Source: SHZI01 sp963698405 (GTDB lineage Bacteria; Pseudomonadota; Gammaproteobacteria; Steroidobacterales; GCA-2729495). From it: DNA of 64,000 bases. Under the pieces are notes generated by a model. It saw only the letters and a list, made by a program, of their open reading frames with translations, was not told where the DNA came from and searched no databases. Location of the stretch: the NCBI GenBank assembly GCA_963698405.1, contig CAVOQT010000001.1, positions 158,038-222,037 on the forward strand. The letters run 5' to 3'. Of this stretch, positions 25,394 to 34,417 are shown one piece after another; the stretch's first letter is position 1, and each line of letters begins with the position of its first letter. The position numbers were made by a program, and so were the translations under genes.

Positions 25394-26263
25394 TCAGCCG
25401 GACCGGGTCTGGCCCAGACCTTCGCCCATGCGTACGCTGTGCCCCGAGCTATGGTCGGCAGCCCAGTTGATGAGCTTGCGTTCCGCCACGACAACCACCG
25501 TCGAGCCGAGGTTGAACTGGCCAAGCAAGCCGCCAGTGGGAATGCTCAGGTGAGGAGTATCGGCCGGATAGCGGATGCGGGTGACTTCCTTCCCGGGTGC
25601 AACTTCGCCGCTCCAGGCCAGAGAAATACTCGCGACATTCATGGCGCCGACCAGTACCACAGCGAAGCGACCGGCCGGGTTCTCGCACCACAGGATCACC
25701 CGTTCGTTGGCCGCAAACAGCCCCGGCACGCTGCGCGCGGTACGCCTGTTCACTGCCCAGCGCCGTCCGGGTACATAGACCATTTCGCGGATCTGTCCCG
25801 CCAAGGGCATGTGTACCCGGTGATAGTTGTGTGGGGCGAGGTAGATGGTCAGTGTTGCGCCGTCGTGGAAATCGGCGACTGCCGCATCGTCGGTGGCCAG
25901 AAAGTCTGCCAGCCGATAGCGAAACCGTTTGGCCTGTATCAGATGGTCGCCGACGGCATAACCGAGTTCCTCGATCGTGCCATCAGCCGGACTCACGACG
26001 GTATTGGCACCGACGGCGATCGGGCGGGCACCGGGCCGCAGTGCGCGCGTGAAAAAAGCGTTGGCATGTTCCCAGGCTGCCGGCTCCGGGTGCTCGATCT
26101 CGCTGATGTCGACCTTGTAGAAGCGGATAAAGCTGCGTATCAGCAGGGTGCGCAGCCAAGGCGTGCGCTGACGTGCCAGCCAGTAAACCCCGCGCCCGAG
26201 CAGCCGCTCAGGCAGCAGGCGCTGCAGCAGTATGAAGAGCTGGTCGGGCAGACCTTGAGGCAT
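25394..26263 (-). CDS. psd: Phosphatidylserine decarboxylase proenzyme
   Basis: Makes phosphatidylethanolamine from phosphatidylserine at the inner membrane. It is a 289-residue proenzyme. The self-cleavage motif LGST (in QFNLGSTVVV, near residue 245) would yield the beta chain and an alpha chain starting with a pyruvoyl group made from the serine. The start at ATG 26263 (MPQGLPDQ) has AGGA 5 nt upstream and aligns with the family; the frame is open to 26293. It is divergent from prmB and upstream of epmA, the linkage seen also in enterobacteria. Confidence 0.95.
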   Translation of the reverse strand: MPQGLPDQLFILLQRLLPERLLGRGVYWLARQRTPWLRTLLIRSFIRFYKVDISEIEHPEPAAWEHANAFFTRALRPGARPIAVGANTVVSPADGTIEELGYAVGDHLIQAKRFRYRLADFLATDDAAVADFHDGATLTIYLAPHNYHRVHMPLAGQIREMVYVPGRRWAVNRRTARSVPGLFAANERVILWCENPAGRFAVVLVGAMNVASISLAWSGEVAPGKEVTRIRYPADTPHLSIPTGGLLGQFNLGSTVVVVAERKLINWAADHSSGHSVRMGEGLGQTRSG

Positions 26264-26339
26264 GGCGGTCCTGGTTCCGGTCCTGTCTGGCACCAGCGTA
26301 TTCTATACGGCCAATTCCGGCGCTGATGGTCAGAGAGAG

Positions 26340-27263
26340 ATGGCGGGTAGAAAGACTGGCAAAAATCCTGTCGCAGGGCATAGCGTGGCCGATCTGATCG
26401 AGCGCTGTACCCGTGCGCTCAAGCGCAGCGCAGTCTGTTTCGGTCACGGCACTGACAATGCGCGCGATGAAGCGGCCGCTTTGGTCTTCCACGTACTGGG
26501 GCTGGATCATAGTGATGCCTTGCGTGCCTATGGTCTGCCGGTCGCTGAAGCCGGGCAGGCGCGTGTAGTCGAGATGCTGGAAGCGCGCATCAGCACGCGA
26601 CGGCCGCTGCCCTATCTGACTGGTGAAGCCTGGTTCGCCGGTCTGCCTTTCCATGTGGATGAGCGGGTGCTGGTACCGCGCTCGCCCTTTGCTGAACTGA
26701 TCATGGCCCGCTTTGAACCCTGGCTCGACCCGGCTGGCATACGGCGGATTCTCGAAATCGGTACCGGTAGCGGCTGTATGGCGATTGCCTGTGCGCTGGC
26801 ATTTCCGCAGAGCAGGGTGGTTGCTACGGATATTTCTGCCGCCGCACTGGAGGTTGCACACCGGAATGTCACCCGGCACCAGGTCGCCGATCGGGTAGAG
26901 CTGGTTGAGGCTGATCTGTATGCCGGGCTTGGTGGGGCATTTGATCTGATCATCAGCAATCCGCCTTATGTGTCGCCTGCAGAGGTGGCATCGTTGCCCG
27001 AGGAATATCGTCACGAACCGCAGCTGGCACTGTTGTCGGAGGAGGATGGGATGGCAACGCCCGCCAGAATCCTGCAACATGCAACGCGATTTCTGTCGGC
27101 AGACGGTTGGCTGGCCCTTGAGGTCGGTGGCGGGGCTGCCCTGCTGGAGGCGCGTTTCGCGACGCTGCCATTTATCTGGCCCGAGTTTGAATACGGCGGC
27201 GACGGTATCGCGCTGATCAGCGCCGTGGACCTGAGAGCAAGCGAATGTCCGGCAACACCATAG
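26340..27263 (+). CDS. prmB: Ribosomal protein L3 N5-glutamine methyltransferase
   Basis: A SAM-dependent methyltransferase of 307 residues (E. coli PrmB 310). Motif I is LEIGTGSGCMAIA and the glutamine-binding motif is NPPYVSPAEV. The PrmB-type insert YRHEPQLALLSEEDGM distinguishes it from PrmC. The start at ATG 26340 is preceded by GAGAGAG; the frame is open upstream to 26262 but the extra residues are not conserved. The end overlaps aroC by 19 bp, as in many gammaproteobacteria. Confidence 0.93.
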   Translation: MAGRKTGKNPVAGHSVADLIERCTRALKRSAVCFGHGTDNARDEAAALVFHVLGLDHSDALRAYGLPVAEAGQARVVEMLEARISTRRPLPYLTGEAWFAGLPFHVDERVLVPRSPFAELIMARFEPWLDPAGIRRILEIGTGSGCMAIACALAFPQSRVVATDISAAALEVAHRNVTRHQVADRVELVEADLYAGLGGAFDLIISNPPYVSPAEVASLPEEYRHEPQLALLSEEDGMATPARILQHATRFLSADGWLALEVGGGAALLEARFATLPFIWPEFEYGGDGIALISAVDLRASECPATP

Positions 27264-28351
27264 GCAGACTGTTTTCCGTCACCACCTTCGGTGAAAGTCA
27301 CGGGCCGGCGCTCGGCTGTATCGTCGACGGGTGCCCACCCGGCATGCCGCTGGCCGAGGCGGATATCCAGCACGATCTTGAGCGCCGCCGGCCGGGCAAA
27401 TCACGCCATACGACCGGCCGCCGTGAGCCGGATACGGTGCGCATCCTGTCCGGTGTCTTCGAAGGGCTGACGACCGGAACACCAATTGGCCTGCTGATCG
27501 AGAACGTCGATCAGAAGTCCAAGGACTATGCAGGCATCAAGGACCGTTTCCGTCCGGGTCATGCCGACTACACCTACCAGCAGAAATACGGCCTGCGCGA
27601 TTATCGCGGTGGTGGGCGGTCCTCAGCCCGCGAAACTGCAATGCGGGTCGGGGCCGGTGCTATTGCCCGCAAGTATCTGCGCGAGCGTCTGGGCGTGGAA
27701 ATTCGAGGCTATCTGCGACAACTGGGCCCGCTGGTACTTGAGCCGCTGGATCTGGCCACTGTCGATGACAATCCGTTTTTCTGTGCAGATCCGTCTCGCA
27801 TACCGGAACTCGAGGCCTATATGGATGCGCTCCGCAAGGAGGGCAATTCGATCGGTGCGCGGGTCAACGTGGTCGCCTCGGGCATGCCGGCCGGTCTCGG
27901 TGAACCGGTGTTCGACAAGCTGGAGGCCGATATTGCCCACGCACTGATGAGCATCAATGCGGTGCGTGCGGTTGAGTTGGGTGCGGGTTTTGCCGTAGTG
28001 GCACAGAAGGGCACCGAGCACCGTGACGAAATCGGGCCCGAAGGTTTTCATAGCAATGCGGCCGGCGGCATTCTCGGCGGCATATCCACGGGTCAGGACA
28101 TCCTCTTCAGTATCGCCCTGAAGCCGACCTCGAGCATCCGTCTGTCCGGAGCGACGGTGGATGAGGAGGGCGAGGCAACGGAGATCGCTACCACCGGCCG
28201 GCACGATCCCTGCGTCGGCCTGCGTGCCGTGCCGATTGCGGAAGCCATGCTGGCCATCGTGCTCATGGATCACTACCTGCGGCAGCGCGGCCAGAATGCC
28301 GATGTACAGTCGTTGACGCCGGCTGTGGAGGCGCACCGGTCAAAGCGCTGA
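27245..28351 (+). CDS. aroC: Chorismate synthase
   Basis: The last step of the shikimate pathway: EPSP to chorismate with reduced FMN. It has 368 residues. Signatures: FGESHG (His17 region) near the N-terminus, the basic loop RRRPGKSRHTTGRREPD near 48, GGGRSSARETA near 125 and GRHDPCVGLRAVPIAEAM near 315. It requires reduced FMN, linking it loosely to the riboflavin operon at 5-8 kb. It overlaps prmB. Confidence 0.97.
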   Translation: MSGNTIGRLFSVTTFGESHGPALGCIVDGCPPGMPLAEADIQHDLERRRPGKSRHTTGRREPDTVRILSGVFEGLTTGTPIGLLIENVDQKSKDYAGIKDRFRPGHADYTYQQKYGLRDYRGGGRSSARETAMRVGAGAIARKYLRERLGVEIRGYLRQLGPLVLEPLDLATVDDNPFFCADPSRIPELEAYMDALRKEGNSIGARVNVVASGMPAGLGEPVFDKLEADIAHALMSINAVRAVELGAGFAVVAQKGTEHRDEIGPEGFHSNAAGGILGGISTGQDILFSIALKPTSSIRLSGATVDEEGEATEIATTGRHDPCVGLRAVPIAEAMLAIVLMDHYLRQRGQNADVQSLTPAVEAHRSKR

Positions 28352-28459
28352 ACTGCCCGGCCGGTTCCCGGTCGATATCGTAGCGGGGCTTGTTTTTGCC
28401 CTGCAATTGCCTATTCTTCGGCGGCTTCCCGCCCTACACCCAGCGCAGAGTTTCAGTTC

Positions 28460-29488
28460 ATGTCAAAGAAGGATGCCTACAGGGTCGCCATCGCCGGTGC
28501 CACCGGCCTGGTTGGCGAAACCATGCTGCAGATTCTTGCCGAGCGGAAATTTCCGGTCAGCGAACTCATTCCGCTGGCGAGCGCCCGCTCGGTGGGCAAG
28601 ACCATCGAGTTTGGTGGTCGTACGCTGCCGGTCCGGGATCTCGCCACCTTCGATTTTGCCGGTGTCGACATCGGTCTGTTTTCAGCCGGCGGCAGTGTCT
28701 CCGGAGAGCATGCACCGCGGGCTGGAGCAGCCGGCTGTGTGGTCATCGACAATACCTCGCAGTTTCGTCGTGAGGCCGATATTCCGCTGATCGTTCCGGA
28801 GGTCAATCCGCAAGCGATTCCGCAGTATCGGCAACGCAACATCATTGCCAATCCGAATTGTTCCACGATCCAGATGGTCGTGGCGCTGAAGCCGATCTAC
28901 GATGCCGTCGGCATTACCCGTATCAATGTTGCTACCTACCAGTCGGTATCCGGCGCTGGCCGGCGCTCGGTTGAAACGCTGACCCGGCAGACCAGCCAGC
29001 AGTTGAATGACCAGCCGGTCGAGACCCAGGGTGCGGCCAAGCAGAATGCCTTCAACGTAGTGCCGCATATCGACGCGTTCATGGATAACGGCTACACCAA
29101 GGAAGAGATGAAGATGGTGTGGGAGACACGCAAGATCCTTGGTGATGAGTCGATTCAGGTCAATCCGACCGCGGTGCGCGTGCCGGTGTTTTTCGGTCAT
29201 TCCGAGGCCATACATATAGAGACCCGACGCAAGATTTCTGCGCGTGAAGTGCGGGCCCTGCTCGAAAAGGCGCCCGGTATTCGCGTGATCGATGAAGCAC
29301 AGCTGGGTGGCTACCCGACTGCGGTGACTGAGGGAGCGGGTCACGATCCTGTTTACGTTGGGCGGATCCGCGAAGACATTTCCTGTGAGCGCGGCATCAA
29401 TCTGTGGGTGGTGGCTGACAATATCCGCAAGGGCGCTGCCCTGAACAGCGTGCAGATTGCCGAGCTGCTGATTCGCGAGTATCTCTGA
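28460..29488 (+). CDS. asd: Aspartate-semialdehyde dehydrogenase
   Basis: An NADP enzyme at the branch to lysine/diaminopimelate, threonine and methionine. It has 342 residues. Nucleotide-binding GATGLVGE is near residue 13, the catalytic cysteine is Cys134 in NPNCSTIQM, and YQSVSGAGR follows near 165. It resembles the shorter, Gram-positive/Pseudomonas-type Asd rather than the enterobacterial one. The order asd-fimV-truA is that of Pseudomonas (usually with leuB before it). Confidence 0.96.
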   Translation: MSKKDAYRVAIAGATGLVGETMLQILAERKFPVSELIPLASARSVGKTIEFGGRTLPVRDLATFDFAGVDIGLFSAGGSVSGEHAPRAGAAGCVVIDNTSQFRREADIPLIVPEVNPQAIPQYRQRNIIANPNCSTIQMVVALKPIYDAVGITRINVATYQSVSGAGRRSVETLTRQTSQQLNDQPVETQGAAKQNAFNVVPHIDAFMDNGYTKEEMKMVWETRKILGDESIQVNPTAVRVPVFFGHSEAIHIETRRKISAREVRALLEKAPGIRVIDEAQLGGYPTAVTEGAGHDPVYVGRIREDISCERGINLWVVADNIRKGAALNSVQIAELLIREYL

Positions 29489-29574
29489 GCCCGTCCACCG
29501 GGCAACACTTAGACGGCCGTCACGAAACGGACCTTGAGTCCATGATCTGCCTTACGTAATACGGTCATATGGGC

Positions 29575-29580
29575 TATAGT
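29575..29580 (+). promoter_or_regulatory. Candidate -10 box upstream of fimV
   Basis: TATAGT lies about 100 bp before the fimV start, inside the 188-bp asd-fimV gap. The hexamer 17 bp upstream (TTACGT) is a poor -35. It is followed by GC-rich sequence. Confidence 0.3.
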
Positions 29581-29676
29581 TGCGGCCACTTCTCGGAGTG
29601 GGTTACGACGTTCCGCTGTGCGCCTTGAGACGCAGTCACCAGGGGTGGTGTGCTGGGTCATAAACGGGGATTGGTG

Positions 29677-32600
29677 ATGCCACGAGTTCCACTCGCTGCA
29701 GTATGGCTGCTGGCGGGACTGATACCGTTGTCTGTCGGGGCCCTGGGCCTCGGTGAGATCAGTCTCAAGTCAGCATTGAATCAGGCACTGGTTGCAGAGA
29801 TTCCGGTTACGGCCGATTCGTCTGATGACCTCAGCCAGCTGGATGTACGCCTGGCTTCACAGGAAACCTTTCAGCGCTTTGGCCTGGACCGGCCGCAGTT
29901 CCTGAGTACCCTCAACTTCACGGTCGAACGGGATGGCGGCGTAAGCCGTATCCGGGTGACCTCCAGCCTGCCTGTCAGCGAACCTTTCGTCTCTCTGCTG
30001 CTCGATATCAACTGGCCGCAGGGCCATCTGCTGCGCGAATACACCATGCTGCTCGACCCACCGGCCTTTGCGCGCGAAGATGCAGCGCAACCGGTGGCAG
30101 CGCCGGTCACCAGCAGTCCTGCACCAGCGGTCAAGCGTATTGAACGAAATGCGCCACCAGCAGATACCGGAGCGGACCAGAGCGCAGCCCCGAGCGGGGA
30201 TGCCCGGCTGGTTGCCGGAGCGGATGGCAGCAGCAGCTACGGACCAGTACGTGCAAACGAAACGCTCTGGGCCATTTCCGAGCGCCTGAGAGCTGATAGC
30301 AGCGTGTCCCTGAACGCGATGATGGTTGCGCTGTACCGCGCGAACCCGGAGGCTTTTGCGGGCAATATCAATTTGCTGAAGCGCGGTGCAATCCTGCGCG
30401 TACCGGCAGCGGCCGAGCTCGCCACGCTTTCTGGTGGCGAGGCTACCAGCGAGGTGCGTCGTCAGAACGAGACCTGGCGTGCGGGAATGGAGAGTATCCC
30501 GGGCGCGGCACGTCTGCAGCTGGTGCCACCGGAAGAAAAGCCGGTCAGCACCGCGCCGACTACAGCTACCCAGCCAGCATCGGCCAAACCAGATGTAGCT
30601 CAAGTCAGGGCGCTGGAGCAGCAACTTGCTGAGAGCCGCCGCCTGATTGATCTCAAGGACAGTCAGCTCAAGGCCTTGCAGGACAAGCTCCGGTCCGGTG
30701 CGCAAACTCCGCCGGTCGAGATGCCGGTGGAGGCTCCCGTAGAGCGGCTGGATATTGAGGGCGGTGCGGTCCCTGCTGCGGATGAAGCAGCCGACAGCGA
30801 TGCGGCTGTAGTAGACGAGGACTCAGCTGAGTCAGCGGTACCGGCAGCTACCCGTCCGGCTGAACGGACTACAGCAAAGCGCAAGGCGAAGGGCAGCGAC
30901 AGTTCGTGGCTGGATTCGCTGGGCGGCCTGATCTTTAACAGCTATTTCCTGATTGCCGCTGCGGTAGTCGTGCTGGCTGGTCTGTTCGTCGTATTTGGTC
31001 GCCGGCGTATGGCGACGGCTGATGACAGCACCGGCCGGTTCCCGACCACCCTCCCGAAGGGCAGTTCGGTGGGCGGTGCGGCGGAAGGTGAGCCGACGCT
31101 GCGTGACGGCTTCATCGTTGAGGAAAGCGAGGCACAACGGACCGCCGAGCTGACGGCGGAGCGGACTGCAGTGGCATCGGCGCCCGGACGTGGCGGTCGC
31201 AAGCTGGCTGGTGATTCCGAGACGGCGCTTGAGCGCACGATCAGTACTGATGGTGCGGTCGAGATCGATCAGGCCGACGTCGTCGCCGAAGCCGAGTTCC
31301 ACATGGCCTACGGTCTTTATGACCAGGCGGCAGAGTTGCTGGTCCGGGCCTTGCGCGACAATCCGGATCGGCGTGACTTGCGCCTCAAGCTTCTGGAAGT
31401 CTATTTCATCTGGGAAAACAAATCGGCATTCCTCAAGGAGGCGCAGACATTCCAGCGTCAGTCTGGCGGTGTCGATAGTCCGGACTGGAACAAGGTACTC
31501 ATCATGGGCAAGCAGATCTGCCCGGGTGAGGCGCTGTTTGCGGCAGGTGCGGGCGCCGCTGGTCTGGATATCTCACTGGACGGTGGCAGCTCGGACAGCG
31601 TGGACTTCACGCTGGACGATGATGCCGATGCCAGCGTTGATCTGGATCTGACTGGCGCACGGCCGGGCCCGGTGGCGGATCTGCTGGATTTTGATCTCGG
31701 TGAGATTGCTGGTACCGATGATACTGGTGTTGATGACACCGGTCTGATGAAGACCGAGATTGCGCCGGGATTGCAGGGTAGCGACTCGCCCACTATCGAA
31801 GCACCGGTCGGTAGCGACTACTCCCCGACCATGGAGACGCCGACCATTGAAACGCCGACCGCGGAATTCCGCGGACCGGATGCTCCCACGGTAGAGACGC
31901 CAACGCTGGAGACACCAGCTGCCGGGACCGTCGAGACACCGACGATCGAAAGTGCCGCGATTTCCGGTTCGCGTGCACGGCTGGACGACAGTGAAGGACA
32001 TGACTACACCGAAGAGCTGAACGTCGAAGATCTCGGCCTTGATCTGACTGGCCTGGACGTGGCTGCGGGCGATATGGGTACCGGCCTGCACGCAGTAGTT
32101 GATGCGGGCGAGTCTGATGATGGCGACGACGAGATTCTTGATATCGGCGATGCTGGTGCCGATGTTGATGAGGAGCTGTCTGACGGCGACGATGATGTTT
32201 TTGATATCGGCGATCCTGATGCCGATGTTGATGAAGACCTGTCTGACCTGTTGCAGAGTCTGGAGGGTGATGCGACCTCCGAGATGCGCAGTATGTCGCT
32301 CGACGAAGGGACGCTTGATCTGCCTGCCTTTGGTACGGCAATGGAAAAGAGTGCGGCAAGCCGTGACGAGGCCGCCCAGTCATCGGGCGAGGATACAGTT
32401 GAGCAGCCGCGCAGCAGCCTGGCTGACAGTGCCTTCGGTGAAGAATCCGGTGAGCTGAGTCAGGTTGAAGAAGATTCCGAGCCAACCGCGGTAGTCACGC
32501 CACGTGGACGTCGCGGGCCTGAAGGGCCGACCATGACCGAGGTTGGTACCAAGCTGGATCTGGCCAGGGCCTATGTTGATATGGGTGATCCGGAAGGCGC

Positions 32601-32688
32601 TCGCAGCATCCTGAACGAAGTACTTGAGGAAGGCGATTCGTCCCAGCAGCAGGAAGCACGCAAGCTTCTGGACGAACTGGCTGACTGA
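29677..32688 (+). CDS. fimV: FimV, polar hub and type IV pilus assembly protein
   Basis: A large inner-membrane, peptidoglycan-binding polar protein needed for PilQ assembly and twitching. It has 1003 residues from ATG 29677, which has GGGG 7 nt upstream; a GTG at 29650 with AGGGG is an alternative adding 9 residues. Domains: signal peptide (1-23), FimV head starting LGLGEISLKSALNQ, LysM at about 188-248, coiled coil at about 305-340 (VRALEQQLAESRRLIDLKD...), one membrane span near 421-440, TPR-like repeats near 535-620, a long acidic low-complexity region (about 640-930), and the conserved C-terminal TPR (VGTKLDLARAYVDMGD). The acidic part contains TPT(I/V)ET-type and D(I)GD-type repeats. 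Confidence 0.93.
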   Translation: MPRVPLAAVWLLAGLIPLSVGALGLGEISLKSALNQALVAEIPVTADSSDDLSQLDVRLASQETFQRFGLDRPQFLSTLNFTVERDGGVSRIRVTSSLPVSEPFVSLLLDINWPQGHLLREYTMLLDPPAFAREDAAQPVAAPVTSSPAPAVKRIERNAPPADTGADQSAAPSGDARLVAGADGSSSYGPVRANETLWAISERLRADSSVSLNAMMVALYRANPEAFAGNINLLKRGAILRVPAAAELATLSGGEATSEVRRQNETWRAGMESIPGAARLQLVPPEEKPVSTAPTTATQPASAKPDVAQVRALEQQLAESRRLIDLKDSQLKALQDKLRSGAQTPPVEMPVEAPVERLDIEGGAVPAADEAADSDAAVVDEDSAESAVPAATRPAERTTAKRKAKGSDSSWLDSLGGLIFNSYFLIAAAVVVLAGLFVVFGRRRMATADDSTGRFPTTLPKGSSVGGAAEGEPTLRDGFIVEESEAQRTAELTAERTAVASAPGRGGRKLAGDSETALERTISTDGAVEIDQADVVAEAEFHMAYGLYDQAAELLVRALRDNPDRRDLRLKLLEVYFIWENKSAFLKEAQTFQRQSGGVDSPDWNKVLIMGKQICPGEALFAAGAGAAGLDISLDGGSSDSVDFTLDDDADASVDLDLTGARPGPVADLLDFDLGEIAGTDDTGVDDTGLMKTEIAPGLQGSDSPTIEAPVGSDYSPTMETPTIETPTAEFRGPDAPTVETPTLETPAAGTVETPTIESAAISGSRARLDDSEGHDYTEELNVEDLGLDLTGLDVAAGDMGTGLHAVVDAGESDDGDDEILDIGDAGADVDEELSDGDDDVFDIGDPDADVDEDLSDLLQSLEGDATSEMRSMSLDEGTLDLPAFGTAMEKSAASRDEAAQSSGEDTVEQPRSSLADSAFGEESGELSQVEEDSEPTAVVTPRGRRGPEGPTMTEVGTKLDLARAYVDMGDPEGARSILNEVLEEGDSSQQQEARKLLDELAD
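32125..32250 (+). repeat. Imperfect tandem repeat inside fimV acidic region
   Basis: Two about 57-60-bp copies encode DIGDAGADVDEELSDGDDD and DIGDPDADVDEDLSD. They are nearly identical at the DNA level (both contain GATATCGGCGAT and GCCGATGTTGATGA), which points to recent duplication within the acidic spacer. Confidence 0.6.
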
Positions 32689-32704
32689 GTCGTAGCGCGT
32701 ATCT

Positions 32705-33511
32705 GTGGTTGCCCAGCGCTTTGCTGCCGGGGTCGAATATGACGGCAGTGATTTCTTCGGCTGGCAGGTCCAGAGTCACGCCCGCAGCATTCAGTCCACG
32801 CTGAATGCTGCGATCAGTACTGTCGCCAACGAACCCATAACAACTGGCGCTGCAGGACGCACAGATACCGGTGTGCATGCTTGCGGGCAGGTTGTACATT
32901 TCGATTCGCTTGCCAGTCGCTCCGAATACGCCTGGTTGCGTGGCATCAACAGCAACCTGCCGGCCGATATGGCAGTGCAATGGGTCCGTTCCGTATCGAC
33001 TGATTTTCATGCGCGATACTCGGCTCTGGCGCGCACCTATCGCTATGTGATTCTCAATCGCCCGGTACGCTCTGCGCTTGAGCGCAACCGTACCTGGCAG
33101 TTGCGTACACCACTCGATGCCAGTTTGATGCAGGTGGCGGGCCGGCAGTTGCTGGGTGAGCACGATTTTTCATCATTCCGTGCTGCAGGCTGTCAGTCCA
33201 GGAGTCCGGTACGCCGGATAGAGTGCCTGGAAGTGATGCGGCGCGAGGATTGCCTGGTTGTTGAAGTGCGCGCCAACGGCTTTCTGTACCACATGGTGCG
33301 GAATATCGTCGGTTCGCTGGCCCGGGTGGGCAGTGGTGAGGCTGATGCCGGATGGATCGGCGACTTGCTGGCACAGAAAGACCGGCGTGTGGCTGCGCCT
33401 ACCGCACCGTCATCGGGCTTGTTTCTGGCGGCTGTCCACTATCCGGAGGTATTGGACTTCCCGCCGGCACCGGCGCAGCCGGTCTGGTTTGCTGAATGGC
33501 GTGATCGTTGA
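32705..33511 (+). CDS. truA: tRNA pseudouridine(38-40) synthase
   Basis: Modifies uridines 38-40 in the anticodon arm of many tRNAs. It has 268 residues from a GTG start (32705). The catalytic aspartate is in GRTDTGVHA near residue 55. Further motifs are YDGSDFFGWQ near the N-terminus and NGFLYHMVRNIVG near 200. It follows fimV by 16 bp. In Pseudomonas trpF follows; here accD is next after 24 bp. Confidence 0.95.
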   Translation: MVAQRFAAGVEYDGSDFFGWQVQSHARSIQSTLNAAISTVANEPITTGAAGRTDTGVHACGQVVHFDSLASRSEYAWLRGINSNLPADMAVQWVRSVSTDFHARYSALARTYRYVILNRPVRSALERNRTWQLRTPLDASLMQVAGRQLLGEHDFSSFRAAGCQSRSPVRRIECLEVMRREDCLVVEVRANGFLYHMVRNIVGSLARVGSGEADAGWIGDLLAQKDRRVAAPTAPSSGLFLAAVHYPEVLDFPPAPAQPVWFAEWRDR

Positions 33512-33535
33512 TCCGGACTTGATTATGATTCGCCC

Positions 33536-34411
33536 ATGAGCTGGTATGAAAAAGTCCTGCCCTCGCGTATCAAGACCGAGCGGCGTACGCGTTCTGTGCC
33601 TGAAGGACTCTGGATCAAGTGTCCGCAATGCAGTGCGCAGCTGTACCGTGCCGAACTGGAGCGCAATCTCCATGTTTGTCCAAAGTGCAGCTACCACATG
33701 CGCCTGGTGGCGCGCGATCGGCTGGCCTTTTTTCTCGATGCAGGTTCCGGGCGGGAGATCGGCGAGAAACTCAGTCCACAGGATCCCTTGCGCTTCAAGG
33801 ACACCAAGCCCTACAAGGCGCGCATCATCCAGGCCCAGAAGGACACCGGCGAGCAGGACGCTCTGGTTGCGATGAGCGGCCAGCTCAAGGGCCAGCCGAT
33901 CGTGGTCTGCGCATTTGAGTTTCGCTTCATGGGCGGATCGATGGGTTCGGTGGTCGGTGAGAAGTTCACGCGTGCTGCCGCATACGGTCGTGATCACCGG
34001 ATGCCGCTGGTCTGTTTCTCGGCCAGCGGTGGCGCACGCATGCAGGAAGCCCTGTACTCGTTGCTGCAGATGGCCAAGACCAGCGGTGCACTGGCTTCGC
34101 TTGCAGATGCAGGGATTCCGTACATATCCGTACTGACAGATCCGACTACCGGCGGCGTATCGGCGAGTCTCGCCATGCTCGGTGACATCAATATTGCCGA
34201 GCCAAACGCGCTGATCGGTTTTGCCGGGCCCCGCGTGATCCAGCAGACCGTTCGCGAAACGCTTCCCGAGGGCTTCCAGCGCAGCGAGTTTCTGCTCGAT
34301 CACGGTGCCCTGGACATGATTGTCGATCGCCGACAGATGCGTGACGAGATCGCGCAGCTGCTGGCCAAGCTGCTGAAGCAGGCGCCGCCGGCTGTCGATC
34401 TGCCGGCCTGA
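33536..34411 (+). CDS. accD: Acetyl-CoA carboxylase carboxyltransferase subunit beta
   Basis: The beta half of the carboxyltransferase that forms malonyl-CoA, the first step of fatty acid synthesis (FabI, encoded at 55.7 kb, is the last in each cycle). It has 291 residues. An N-terminal four-cysteine zinc ribbon (IKCPQC and VCPKC, residues about 27-50) precedes the crotonase-fold domain with SGGARMQEALYSLLQM and GGVSASLAML. It is 6 bp before folC. Confidence 0.97.
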   Translation: MSWYEKVLPSRIKTERRTRSVPEGLWIKCPQCSAQLYRAELERNLHVCPKCSYHMRLVARDRLAFFLDAGSGREIGEKLSPQDPLRFKDTKPYKARIIQAQKDTGEQDALVAMSGQLKGQPIVVCAFEFRFMGGSMGSVVGEKFTRAAAYGRDHRMPLVCFSASGGARMQEALYSLLQMAKTSGALASLADAGIPYISVLTDPTTGGVSASLAMLGDINIAEPNALIGFAGPRVIQQTVRETLPEGFQRSEFLLDHGALDMIVDRRQMRDEIAQLLAKLLKQAPPAVDLPA

Positions 34412-34417
34412 GGGCTG

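Noticed and set aside
25343..26326. 327-codon plus-strand frame across psd
   Set aside because: psd on the other strand has the LGST processing site and correct length; this frame is its shadow.
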